Part shown: positions 14,822 through 21,520 of the stretch, one piece after another
How the letters are laid out: each line of letters begins with the position of its first letter
Numbering within the stretch: the stretch's first letter is position 1
IMG/VR virus record: IMGVR_UViG_3300028394_000172
Location: 1-36,992 of that record
DNA from: a virus
DNA: 36,992 bases
Direction: 5' to 3' (one strand)
The notes under the pieces: model-generated
The model's input: only the letters and a program-made list of their open reading frames with translations
Databases searched by the model: none
What the model was told of the DNA's origin: nothing
Translations under genes and position numbers: made by a program

Positions 14822-16579
14822 TTAGAATCCGGCATCGTCATCAGACGTGGCCGGGAGATTTTGTTGCCGCTGGTTGGGGTTGTTGGAATACAGGCTGGCG
14901 GTCTTGGGGGCGAAGCGGGCAAGGTCGCCACGGAATAGGACGGGCAGGTCCGCCTGGGCGCAGGCTCGGCCTTTCCGGATGGCGAAGATGCCTTGGGCGC
15001 TGTAGTAGGACTCCCCGTCCCAGCGCGGTTCCTTGAGCAGCTCGGCGTCCTTGCTGCTGTTGCGGCCCTTGGCGTATTCCTCCCATTTTTCCTGGTCGTC
15101 CTCTTTGAGCTTGTCCCAAGGTTTGTAATAACTCTCCCGGTGGACGAAGGCGACGCCGTCCGCGTACTCCTCCATGGAGCCACCTTCCTTCAGGTGGGAC
15201 AGCATAGGGACGCGGCCGGCATTGTCTTCCGCCCCGCGTGAGACCTGGGCCAAGCCCACGATGACGATCTGGAATTTCTTGGCGAGGCCCTTCAGCATTT
15301 CGCAGACTTCCATGATGGCGAGGCGTGGATCGCCCTTGGCCTTTTTCTCGCAGGCTTTCACGAGCTGGAGGTAGTCCACGATAACAAGCGGGGGCTGGTG
15401 GCCCTGCTTCAGCTTTTCCGCATCCCAGGCGATGCGCCTGACAAAGTCCGTGATCTGGGCGCGGAGTTCCTGTGACGTGACGCCGTAGCCATCGTAGAAT
15501 TTCAGGCTGCCGGTGAGGATGCTGCTGATGGACTCGGAGAGGCGGCGGATTTCTGCTTGGGCGTCTTGAATGTGCCCATTGGTCAGTTCCACGGGGGGCT
15601 TGCCATCCGCTGCACGGCGGGCGGCCTTGGCTTCCAGGCGGCTTTCAAGCTCGCCCACGGCTTCCACCACGAGGGCGCGGTAAATCGTGTCAGCAGTCGC
15701 CCCCCGGTTCGCGTCCGCCACGCGCCGGGCGACCTTCCAGACCATGGCCTCGGCAGCCGAGAACATGCCGGTGCGGCTCTTGCCCAAGGCGATGCGGGCA
15801 CGGCCGAGGACGCTGCGGCCCATGATCTGCACGTCGGACATTTCCAGGGTGACCATCAGCACGTCGCAGTTCTTTTTGTTGGAGGCATCCAGGGCGATGG
15901 CTTCCGCGATGGCGGTGGCGAAAGATGTCTTCCCCATGCCGGGCCGGGCGGCGAGGATCCAGAACTCCTGCGGCTGCAAGCCATTCACCACGCGGTCGAT
16001 GTCAGGGAAGCCGAGGCTCAAGCCCATGGGATTCCCCCGGTGCTTGAAGGCAGCGGCCATGCTATCCGCGAGGTCCAGCACCACGTCCCGGCCATCCCGC
16101 AGGCCCTTGTGGGAATTGGTGCTGCGCATCCCCATGAGGCTGGCCTCCACGTCTTCCACGCTGGGGAGCCATTCCTCCGAGGTGTCGAGGAAGGCTTCCT
16201 TCATCTGCTCGGCGAGGGCGATCCCGCGCCGGCGGCGGGCTTTGTCGAGGATCTCCTCACAGTAGTGCTCCAGCGCAGTGGAGTTGGGCGCGAAGGTGTA
16301 GATCTCCGGCACCATGGCGGGCCCGCCTACCTTCTCCATGAGGTCGCGGTCCATCAGCGTCTGCTGCAGGAGGGTGGGATCCACCATGCGCCCGGCATTG
16401 TACGCTTCCCGCATGAGGCCAAAGATGATGCGGTTCGCCGGGAGGTAAAAATCCTCTTCCGTGACGAGGGCGCAGAGGCGAGGCATGTTGCGCCCGGGGT
16501 CGATCATGGCCGTGGACAAGGCCCCCTTCTCGCCGGTTTCAGCGTAAGGGTAGGAGCGGATGGAATCAGGGGAGGTCAT
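14822..16579 (-). CDS. dnaB: DnaB-type replicative helicase
   Basis: The start at 16579 (MTSPDSIRSYPYAETGEKGA, 585 residues) overlaps the stop of the initiator gene by ATGA. The N-terminal domain at about residues 15-125 matches DnaB N (ALSTAMIDPGRNMPRL..., ANRIIFGLMREAYNAG). The RecA-like domain has Walker A AARPGMGKTSFA near residue 230, Walker B VIVDYLQLV near 410 and the following GLAQVSRGAED. Between the two motifs it has about 60 extra residues (helical, Ala/Arg-rich) compared with ordinary DnaB. The C-terminus is polar and ends DDDAGF. It unwinds DNA at the phage fork; coupling with the initiator suggests it is loaded by that protein. Confidence 0.85.
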   Translation of the reverse strand: MTSPDSIRSYPYAETGEKGALSTAMIDPGRNMPRLCALVTEEDFYLPANRIIFGLMREAYNAGRMVDPTLLQQTLMDRDLMEKVGGPAMVPEIYTFAPNSTALEHYCEEILDKARRRRGIALAEQMKEAFLDTSEEWLPSVEDVEASLMGMRSTNSHKGLRDGRDVVLDLADSMAAAFKHRGNPMGLSLGFPDIDRVVNGLQPQEFWILAARPGMGKTSFATAIAEAIALDASNKKNCDVLMVTLEMSDVQIMGRSVLGRARIALGKSRTGMFSAAEAMVWKVARRVADANRGATADTIYRALVVEAVGELESRLEAKAARRAADGKPPVELTNGHIQDAQAEIRRLSESISSILTGSLKFYDGYGVTSQELRAQITDFVRRIAWDAEKLKQGHQPPLVIVDYLQLVKACEKKAKGDPRLAIMEVCEMLKGLAKKFQIVIVGLAQVSRGAEDNAGRVPMLSHLKEGGSMEEYADGVAFVHRESYYKPWDKLKEDDQEKWEEYAKGRNSSKDAELLKEPRWDGESYYSAQGIFAIRKGRACAQADLPVLFRGDLARFAPKTASLYSNNPNQRQQNLPATSDDDAGF

Positions 16580-17523
16580 GCCGCGCTTGAGGTTGAGGTG
16601 AGGTAGGCCACCACGGCATCGCGGGCGTGGACCTGTTGCTGGTGCCATTCGCCGCGCGGCTGGATGTCGTAGATGGCCTCAAAGGCGTCCTGCCAGGCGT
16701 CCGGCGCGGCGGGCACGGTGTCGGCCTGAAAGTGCCGGGCAGCGCCGCCCGATTTTTTTGCAGCATCCGGCGGGCTGGAATCCACCAGGCGCGACCAATG
16801 GGCTGCCAGGGCGCTGGCGGTGAGGGTGGCCCCGGGCATGGCAGCGCGGTAGGCGTCCGCCCGGCGGCGGATCTCGGCCGGAGTCAGGCCCGGGCAGGCA
16901 GCGCGGATTTCGGCGAGGGCCGCATTCAGCCGCCCCCTTTCACTTTTCGTGAGATTAGATAGTGTGGAACCTTGGATGATGCACAGGGCTTCAAAGCATC
17001 CATCCGAAACTCGCTTGGCAGGTATTTTAATCTGGCGTGGAACATTTGCCGTTTTCTCAAATCCGGGAAATTCCTCCACCACCAAGGCGGCAGCCTTGGG
17101 TGGATCTCCTTCTTGGATCTCCTTAAATGGATATCCTTCGTACCCCCTCTTTTCCGCCACCTGGTACCCCTCCTTTTCCGCCACCCCGTGGCGGAATTCA
17201 GGGGGTACCCCCTCTTTTCCGCCACCCCCCGGATTCCGCCACCTTGATGGCGGTTCCAGGGTGACTTCCGTGGAACGTCCAGGACGTGACGTGCGGACCA
17301 GCATCCCTCGATCCTCCAGTTCAGCCAGGCTTCGCCACACGGTGTCCTGGTTCATGCGGCACGTTTTCGCCATGCTTTCCGCCGCAGGGTAGACCCCGGC
17401 TTTTCCGGCCCGCCGGGACAGGTGACAGAAGAGCCGGAACGCCGCCATGGACAGCCCGGCGTCATCCAAGGCGGAGTGGATGAATACCATGTTGGATTCG
17501 CTGTGATCGGCCACGAGGTTCAT
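16576..17523 (-). CDS. Replication initiator-like protein with N-terminal winged helix
   Basis: A 315-residue protein. Residues about 20-95 form a winged helix (FRLFCHLSRRAGKAGVYPAA, then MNQDTVWRSLAELEDRGML), like the N-terminal domain of phage O/replisome-organiser proteins. The middle (about residues 96-130) is low-complexity with the repeated element VAEKEGY/VAEKRGY, encoded by the iteron cluster. The C-terminal half is helical with LTPAEIRRRADAYRAAMPGA and a basic, aromatic end. It overlaps its upstream neighbour and the helicase by ATGA. Position before DnaB, a winged helix and iterons inside the gene are the lambda O arrangement. The initiator role is inference with good context. Confidence 0.6.
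   Translation of the reverse strand: MNLVADHSESNMVFIHSALDDAGLSMAAFRLFCHLSRRAGKAGVYPAAESMAKTCRMNQDTVWRSLAELEDRGMLVRTSRPGRSTEVTLEPPSRWRNPGGGGKEGVPPEFRHGVAEKEGYQVAEKRGYEGYPFKEIQEGDPPKAAALVVEEFPGFEKTANVPRQIKIPAKRVSDGCFEALCIIQGSTLSNLTKSERGRLNAALAEIRAACPGLTPAEIRRRADAYRAAMPGATLTASALAAHWSRLVDSSPPDAAKKSGGAARHFQADTVPAAPDAWQDAFEAIYDIQPRGEWHQQQVHARDAVVAYLTSTSSAA
17140..17255. repeat. Iteron-like cluster inside the initiator gene: candidate origin
   Basis: A 21-base unit, GTACCCCCTCTTTTCCGCCAC, occurs at 17140-17160, 17164-17184 (one adjacent base pair swapped) and 17205-17225. Its 3' core TTCCGCCAC is found again at 17234-17242 and in inverse at 17188-17196, with a weaker inverse copy at 17247-17255. 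All lie in one block of the initiator gene, and the repeats encode a low-complexity linker. As in lambdoid phages, this can be the replication origin recognised by the protein that it encodes. Inferred, not proven. Confidence 0.6.
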
Positions 17524-18104
17524 GAGTTTCTGTGGATTTTGGGGGCCTTGCCGCGGAAAACGAACAGGCCGGGGGTTTCGGTGGGTTCACATTCCAGCAC
17601 CAGGCCGGCGCGGAATTTCCGGCCGTCCCGCACGCGGATCCGGGCGAGCGGCACCACTTGGTCCTGCAGGAGCCTGATGCCCCGCTCGGTATAGGTCACG
17701 GCTCCATCCTGTATCACCCAGTCCTCATCTTTCTGGAGCCGCTGGAAGCGCAGCGAGGCGATGCTTTTCCTATCAAGGTCAAAGACCCGCGCAAGGTCAC
17801 CCTCCAACGCAGGGCCCGGAGGGAACAGGATCGCGCGGCCCATAAGGATCTTCACGTTCCTGGTGGCCCTGACCACCACGAGATCTACCGACGCAGCGGC
17901 CGTGGCGGCCGTGGCCGTGGTCTCATCCGGCAGCTCCAGCGCCGCCATTATTTTTTTGACCCCCTCCTCCGTATAACAAATTCCGCGCCCTTCTTTTTTC
18001 CAGTCGGATTCCGCCAGAGTCGCCCGTATTTTTTGCAGGGCCCTGGCTGGCAGCCCCAGCTTTTCCCGGAGGTCCGTTTCAGTCGTGAGTGGATCTTCTA
18101 TCAT
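17520..18104 (-). CDS. Protein with two HTH-like repeats, unknown role
   Basis: A 194-residue protein (MIEDPLTTETDLREKLGLPA). Two similar segments, LREKLGLPARALQKIRATL...ICYTEEGVKKIM (about 12-52) and LARVFDLDRKSIASLRFQRL...VTYTERGIRLLQ (about 103-145), look like tandem winged-helix domains. The C-terminus is beta-like with ARIRVRDGRKFRAGLVLECE. It overlaps the initiator gene by ATGA. A DNA-binding regulator or replication accessory is plausible; no family is recognised. Confidence 0.65.
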   Translation of the reverse strand: MIEDPLTTETDLREKLGLPARALQKIRATLAESDWKKEGRGICYTEEGVKKIMAALELPDETTATAATAAASVDLVVVRATRNVKILMGRAILFPPGPALEGDLARVFDLDRKSIASLRFQRLQKDEDWVIQDGAVTYTERGIRLLQDQVVPLARIRVRDGRKFRAGLVLECEPTETPGLFVFRGKAPKIHRNS

Positions 18105-18110
18105 AAAATT

Positions 18111-18899
18111 TTACAGGTTAGTGATGTAACGTCGAACCTCCACCCGCTCGCGGTGCGACCCCCTCCCCCCCCTCTCGGCATCGCCTCCCGTGGTATAAAA
18201 TCCGGTATCATCTCCCGTCACCCCTTGTAAATCAACGGGTTGCGAGCCATGAACAGACGGTTCACAGCCATCTATTTTCACCGGAACAGCCGCCGGAGCC
18301 ACCGCCGGGACGGCCGCAGCGACCGCCGGCGCGGCTGGATTCTCCGCCGCCTTTTTCTCCAGCCCATAACCTATTGCCGGGAGGGCCGTTGACTCCTCCA
18401 CTACTCTCCCCGTCACCTCTCTTGATTCCAGCGCTTGGCGCTGGGCTGCAGCAATCAGCTGCTCCACATCATCGAGGCTCTCGCCCCGCTCATGCCGCAC
18501 GATCGCCGTGGCATTGCCCTCCAGAAGCAGCACCTGTTGGTTGATCGCCGCGATCGCTGCTGGCAGCTTATCCACCGGGATCAGCGCAAGGCCCTCGGCA
18601 AGCCGCAGAGCTGCCCCATGAAGACTCTTCCGGAGGTTGCTCAGCAGGCTGTCCTTGTAGGCCTCCACGCTCTTGCACTCAGCGAAGGCCACGGCCCGCA
18701 CCGTATTTTCGGAAATCCCCACGTCCCGCGCGATCACCACCACCGGCATCCCGTACCCCAGCGCGGCCGCGATCATCTTGTAGAGTCGTGGATTGCGCTC
18801 CCGCAGGTAGGCTGCACTATGCTCCCGGGTCTCCGGCTTGATGCCATCCAGATTATCCTCCGGGAAAAGTTCCAAATCCGTAGATTCCAAGCCTGACAT
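18111..18899 (-). CDS. HTH-containing early-region protein
   Basis: The ATG at 18899 (MSGLESTDLELFPEDNLDG, 262 residues) was preferred over upstream Mets that overlap the next gene. Residues about 45-80 form a helix-turn-helix (LGYGMPVVVIARDVGISENT then VRAVAFAECKS). The middle is helical (NLRKSLHGAALRLAEGLALI), and residues about 180-225 are Ala/Pro/Val low complexity. The C-terminus is encoded by DNA that contains two motifs repeated near the att site (18190-18234). The position suggests a regulator or small-terminase-like DNA-binding protein. Its role is unknown. Confidence 0.65.
   Translation of the reverse strand: MSGLESTDLELFPEDNLDGIKPETREHSAAYLRERNPRLYKMIAAALGYGMPVVVIARDVGISENTVRAVAFAECKSVEAYKDSLLSNLRKSLHGAALRLAEGLALIPVDKLPAAIAAINQQVLLLEGNATAIVRHERGESLDDVEQLIAAAQRQALESREVTGRVVEESTALPAIGYGLEKKAAENPAAPAVAAAVPAVAPAAVPVKIDGCEPSVHGSQPVDLQGVTGDDTGFYTTGGDAERGGRGSHRERVEVRRYITNL
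18190..18234. repeat. Two motifs shared with the att region
   Basis: GTGGTATAAAATCCGGTAT at 18190-18208 is the exact reverse complement of 25287-25305. CCCGTCACCCCTTGTAAATCA at 18214-18234 matches 25388-25408 at 19 of 21 bases in the same orientation. Here both lie within 45 bases inside the 3' end of a coding gene. They may be recombinase or regulator sites. Confidence 0.55.
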
Positions 18900-18934
18900 T
18901 TTGCAGAAAAAAAAGAAGGGCGCGGCACAGGCCA

Positions 18935-19285
18935 TCACCCGTTGATCAGCTTGGTTAAGGCTGGCAGCTTCACCCGCTGAATCCCCAGATCTGGGATCTC
19001 GATCACCAGCCCGAGGGCCTTCAGCCGCCGGAACACATGGTGATAGCTCGCGTCCAGCAGCTCGGCCACGCGGCCGATGCTCAGCAGCTGCACTGGCTGG
19101 AATCCCAGCATCGCCTTGATCCCCCGCGCGGGAATCACCCACGCGCCGTCTTTTTCTTGGAAGGCGTACAGCGTCTTATCCAGCCCTCGATCCATCGCAC
19201 GTTGCAGCATCCCCGGCTCCACGCCAAACACGTCCGCCGCTTCCGCGACGGTCCACAGCTTGGAATCAGGTGCCGGCTTTGCCAT
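18935..19285 (-). CDS. Tandem HTH (excisionase-like) protein
   Basis: A 116-residue protein. Residues about 10-58 (LWTVAEAADVFGVEPGMLQR ... WVIPARGIKAMLGF) and 66-110 (LLSIGRVAELLDASYHHVFR ... VKLPALTKLI) each read as a small MerR/excisionase-type winged helix. The pair could bind two half-sites. It lies at the head of the leftward early operon. It may be an early regulator; the domain call is from pattern alone. Confidence 0.65.
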   Translation of the reverse strand: MAKPAPDSKLWTVAEAADVFGVEPGMLQRAMDRGLDKTLYAFQEKDGAWVIPARGIKAMLGFQPVQLLSIGRVAELLDASYHHVFRRLKALGLVIEIPDLGIQRVKLPALTKLING

Positions 19286-19312
19286 TGGGTGCGAAAAGAA
19301 AGTGGCGGCCCC

Positions 19313-19579
19313 TTATTCCAGCACCGAGGCGGCAGCCTCCCGGCTCAGCTCCAGCGGCATCCGCTCTATGAAAGGAGCGTCCCGGCTCACCCGGCTGGCC
19401 ATCTCCCGGTAGGTTGCCCAGACGTGAGGGAAGGCCGTCTGGATCGCACGCACCTCATCCAGCGTGGCAAAGCCCAGCGCCACGCCCAGCCTTTGCTGGA
19501 AGGGAGATCCATGCAGCGCCATTTGCGCCATCGTCGCCATGTCCAGCTCCGCCTCGTCTAGTTGCGTTGGTTTTTCCAT
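19313..19579 (-). CDS. Unknown 88-residue early protein
   Basis: A small, mostly helical protein (MEKPTQLDEAELDMATMAQM) with FATLDEVRAIQTAFPHVWAT and an acidic/hydrophobic end. It overlaps the end of the upstream membrane protein gene by 22 bases. No motif or family is recognised. Confidence 0.6.
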   Translation of the reverse strand: MEKPTQLDEAELDMATMAQMALHGSPFQQRLGVALGFATLDEVRAIQTAFPHVWATYREMASRVSRDAPFIERMPLELSREAAASVLE

Positions 19580-19848
19580 ATCAAATAATCAGTTGGGGTT
19601 GAAGGGTGGCGGACACTCACAGGCCGATTGATCCGGGGCAGTCCGGCCCGCTGCCGGGCCTCATCCGCCTCCAGCCCCAGCTGGCGCAGCCACAGCGCAC
19701 GGTCCTGTTGGCGTCTTTGCCGCACATAGGTCAGGCTATCCTTGTACAGCCACCAGCCCGCCGCGTAGCAGCTTAGGGCCAGCGCGATCACCAGCCAGCC
19801 CAGCACGGCATCATTGCCCGCCATCGCATCAATATAATGAGGTTCCAT
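19558..19848 (-). CDS. Small single-pass membrane protein
   Basis: Starts at an ATG at 19848 (MEPHYIDAMAGNDAVLGWLV, 96 residues). One hydrophobic helix at about residues 15-36 (VLGWLVIALALSCYAAGWWL) is followed by a basic cytosolic-type tail (YVRQRRQQDRALWLRQLGLE). Its leader carries three AACTC repeats and then ACCC, the C/A-rich pattern seen in front of other genes. It could be a superinfection-exclusion protein, but nothing in the sequence decides this. Confidence 0.6.
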   Translation of the reverse strand: MEPHYIDAMAGNDAVLGWLVIALALSCYAAGWWLYKDSLTYVRQRRQQDRALWLRQLGLEADEARQRAGLPRINRPVSVRHPSTPTDYLIWKNQRN

Positions 19849-19880
19849 TCGTTTGGGTTCAGTTGAGTTGAGTTGAAAAA

Positions 19881-19969
19881 TGGAGGGAAGCCGGGGAATC
19901 GAACCCCATTGAAGCAGTCGGCAGGGCAGGCCCTGCCAGTCGCCAAGCGCTCCGCATACGGCGCTTCCC
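19881..19969 (-). tRNA. tRNA-like element without a normal anticodon arm
   Basis: On the minus strand, GGGAAGC (from 19969) pairs perfectly with GCTTCCC, followed by T and an encoded CCA ending at 19881. The T arm TGGGG-TTCGATT-CCCCG fits the consensus, and a D-like loop contains GCGGA. The length, 86 plus CCA, is that of class II tRNAs. However, no 7-base anticodon loop with a 5-bp stem can be found; the centre is instead a strong hairpin GGCAGGGC-CT-GCCCTGCC. It may be a decayed tRNA, a tRNA mimic, or a tRNA whose arm I cannot fold by eye. It lies in a 128-base gap without a gene. Confidence 0.4.
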
Positions 19970-19976
19970 AGATTGG

Positions 19977-20195
19977 TTATCCGGCCTTCGCCAGCGCCGG
20001 GGCGGGTTGTACAAATGGGATCCCAGCCGGCAACCCGGCTTCCTTCGCGCTCCGGATGCAAAGCCGCAGCGCTCCGCTTGTGGTGTTGCAGGTCGCCTTG
20101 GCGATCTGGCGGATGAAGTCCGCTAGTTCAGGTTCAAGCCGCACCGTCATGGTGGGGTTGACTTCAGTTTCAGGTTTGGTGAATGTCACGCTCAT
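19977..20195 (-). CDS. Small ribbon-helix-helix-like regulator
   Basis: The start at 20195 (MSVTFTKPETEVNPTMTVRL, 72 residues) is chosen over an upstream alternative that begins in the promoter region. It has a short strand (PTMTVRLEPELADFI) and two helices (RQIAKATCNTTSGALRLCIR), the build of Arc/CopG proteins that bind operators as dimers. It is the first leftward gene and faces the rightward operon across a 77-base gap with a palindrome, so it could regulate both. Confidence 0.65.
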   Translation of the reverse strand: MSVTFTKPETEVNPTMTVRLEPELADFIRQIAKATCNTTSGALRLCIRSAKEAGLPAGIPFVQPAPALAKAG

Positions 20196-20272
20196 GAATT
20201 CAAAATAAGACAGAAAATACTTGCGTCGCAACAACTTTCTTGTAATTTTTTGAACACAGCGTAAATAATGAT
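20196..20272. promoter_or_regulatory. Divergent promoter region with TTGCGTCGCAA palindrome
   Basis: This gap lies between leftward and rightward operons. TTGCGTCGCAA (20221-20231) is a perfect palindrome around its centre and a likely operator. Rightward, TTGTAA (about 20240) and TAAATA (about 20262) are spaced by 16 bases and end almost at the GTG start, which would leave little or no leader. Leftward, the region is A/T-rich with poor consensus. Promoter calls are by eye. Confidence 0.45.
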
Positions 20273-20593
20273 GTGCCTAAGCAAACCCTATCCAACACGG
20301 AGCCCTTCAGCTTCCGCCTCCCTACCGAGGATCGGAAATGGCTGGATGAAACCGCCCGCGCCAACGGCGTTGAGGTCGGCCAGCTCGTCCGTTGGGCCGT
20401 TATTGCCGTCAAGCAATACATCGACGCACACGGTGGCCGCATCCACCTCCCGCTTGATATCCGCACCATGTGGGAACAGCGCCAGCAGTCCAGCGCCGTC
20501 GAAGGCCCCGTGTCAGACGCAAACGCCGGATCCAACCCTCCGACGCCAGCCAGCTTCATCCAAGCGCCCAAAAAGCGCATGGTCGGAAAATAA
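20273..20593 (+). CDS. RHH-like protein, paralogue of the immunity-region protein
   Basis: A 106-residue protein with GTG start (no in-frame ATG upstream). Residues about 11-60 read FSFRLPTEDRKWLDETARAN then VEVGQLVRWAVIAVKQYIDA, a ribbon-helix-helix pattern, followed by HGGRIHLPLDIRTMW. The same strand-helix-helix-HGG-HLPLD-W arrangement occurs in the protein at 26383. The C-terminal 40 residues are polar and disordered. It is the first gene of the rightward operon and probably its regulator. Confidence 0.65.
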   Translation: MPKQTLSNTEPFSFRLPTEDRKWLDETARANGVEVGQLVRWAVIAVKQYIDAHGGRIHLPLDIRTMWEQRQQSSAVEGPVSDANAGSNPPTPASFIQAPKKRMVGK

Positions 20594-20603
20594 TCCCTGG
20601 CCC

Positions 20604-20777
20604 ATGGGTCAGGCGGCACTAGCCGCCCCGGTCAATTCAGGCGTTTGCCCATCCCCCGGGCGAATAGCGTCATCACGCCCATCAAGCAGGCCCCAGGCCG
20701 GTCCTACCATACCACCACCCATCCCCACCACGGAAGCCCCGTCGTGGACGGATCTCCGTGTAATAACAAAAATCTGA
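20604..20777 (+). CDS. Possible 57-residue Pro/Ser-rich peptide
   Basis: An ATG 11 bases after the RHH gene stop opens a frame of 57 residues (MGQAALAAPVNSGVCPSPGR) in a 238-base gap without any other gene. The composition is low-complexity (Pro, Ser, Arg) and no motif is seen, so it may not be expressed. The rest of the gap, to 20831, contains only a C/A-rich leader for the next gene and a GGCGGC-ACTA-GCCGCC hairpin at 20612-20627. Confidence 0.25.
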   Translation: MGQAALAAPVNSGVCPSPGRIASSRPSSRPQAGPTIPPPIPTTEAPSWTDLRVITKI

Positions 20778-20831
20778 ACCTCATAAGTTCCTCATCATAA
20801 GCACCTCCACCTCATCCAACAAGAGAAAATC

Positions 20832-21095
20832 ATGACATCACCCATCTACACCCCCCACTGCCCCACCGGCTGCTACCCCACCTGGATCCCAGTCGCAGAC
20901 GCCCTCCCAGATTCCTGCCGCTGCGTCCTTTGCAGTGATTCCGAATGCACCTACCTCGGCGTCTATAGCCGCAAGGAAATAATCTGGAGCCCAGCCGACG
21001 AAGGCACGGACGGCTGGCAGGACGCCCAAACCGAAGGACCCTTCGACAGCATCATCACCCACTGGATGGAACTCCCACCCGTCCCTGAAACCTGA
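20832..21095 (+). CDS. DUF551-like small phage protein
   Basis: An 87-residue protein. WIPVADALPDSCRCVLCSDS at about residues 18-37 and ITHWMELPPVPE near the end are the two conserved ends of DUF551 (W.pvse.LPd...vl ... iTHWmpLPepP), a common phage accessory protein of unknown function. The leader contains CATCCAAC. It is followed 24 bases later by the next rightward gene. Confidence 0.75.
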   Translation: MTSPIYTPHCPTGCYPTWIPVADALPDSCRCVLCSDSECTYLGVYSRKEIIWSPADEGTDGWQDAQTEGPFDSIITHWMELPPVPET

Positions 21096-21119
21096 ATAGC
21101 TGAAAACCGGAACTTCCCC

Positions 21120-21509
21120 ATGAACCCAGCCTACCTCACCTATCTCAACAAATGCCGCGTCCGCACCGGAGACTACGGCACGGACGACAGCGATGGCTTC
21201 ACCGGCTTCTTCCTCATCCGCCCCCTGCACCGCCGGCTAAAGGTCATCGCCAGCGATGGCCTCGGCTGGCAGCACGTCAGCGTCAGCATCCCCAGCGCCC
21301 CGCGCGAGACGCCCAGCTGGGCCGAGATGGCCGCCATCAAAGACATCTTCTGGCCCCCGGACCAGGCCGTCATCCAGATCCACCCTCCGGCCGCAGACTA
21401 CATCAACAACCACCCCGGCTGCCTCCACCTCTGGCGTCCCACTACCGGCCCGGAAATCCCTCTCCCGCCTTCCTATATGGTAGGCCTTCCCGAACTCAAC
21501 CTCGCCTGA
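21120..21509 (+). CDS. Conserved phage accessory protein, W-HVSVS/HP.CLHLW type
   Basis: A 129-residue protein (MNPAYLTYLNKCRVRTGDYG). It contains GWQHVSVSIPSAPRETPSWA at about residues 49-68, then FWPPDQAVIQIHPPAADYIN and HPGCLHLWRP. This arrangement is recurrent in phage and prophage accessory genes (I associate it with a DUF7694-type family, from memory). It may have an OB- or barrel-like beta fold, but its function is unknown. Confidence 0.65.
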   Translation: MNPAYLTYLNKCRVRTGDYGTDDSDGFTGFFLIRPLHRRLKVIASDGLGWQHVSVSIPSAPRETPSWAEMAAIKDIFWPPDQAVIQIHPPAADYINNHPGCLHLWRPTTGPEIPLPPSYMVGLPELNLA

Positions 21510-21520
21510 CAACCAACCAC

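Noticed and set aside
13350-14825. Long plus-strand open frame of 491 codons opposite the terminase
   Set aside because: It is antisense to TerL and its neighbours, has low-complexity Arg/Gly/Leu composition and no motif; GC-rich codon bias opens such frames.
20612-20627. GGCGGC-ACTA-GCCGCC as a terminator
   Set aside because: No U tract follows on either strand.
20268-20777. 169-codon plus-strand frame
   Set aside because: Its first two thirds overlap the RHH gene out of frame; only the part after 20593 is kept as a low-confidence peptide.
21152-21520. Longer version of the DGQHR gene starting at 21152
   Set aside because: The first 123 codons overlap the conserved 129-residue gene in another frame and are Arg/Pro-rich; the ATG at 21521 has a CAACCAACCAC leader.
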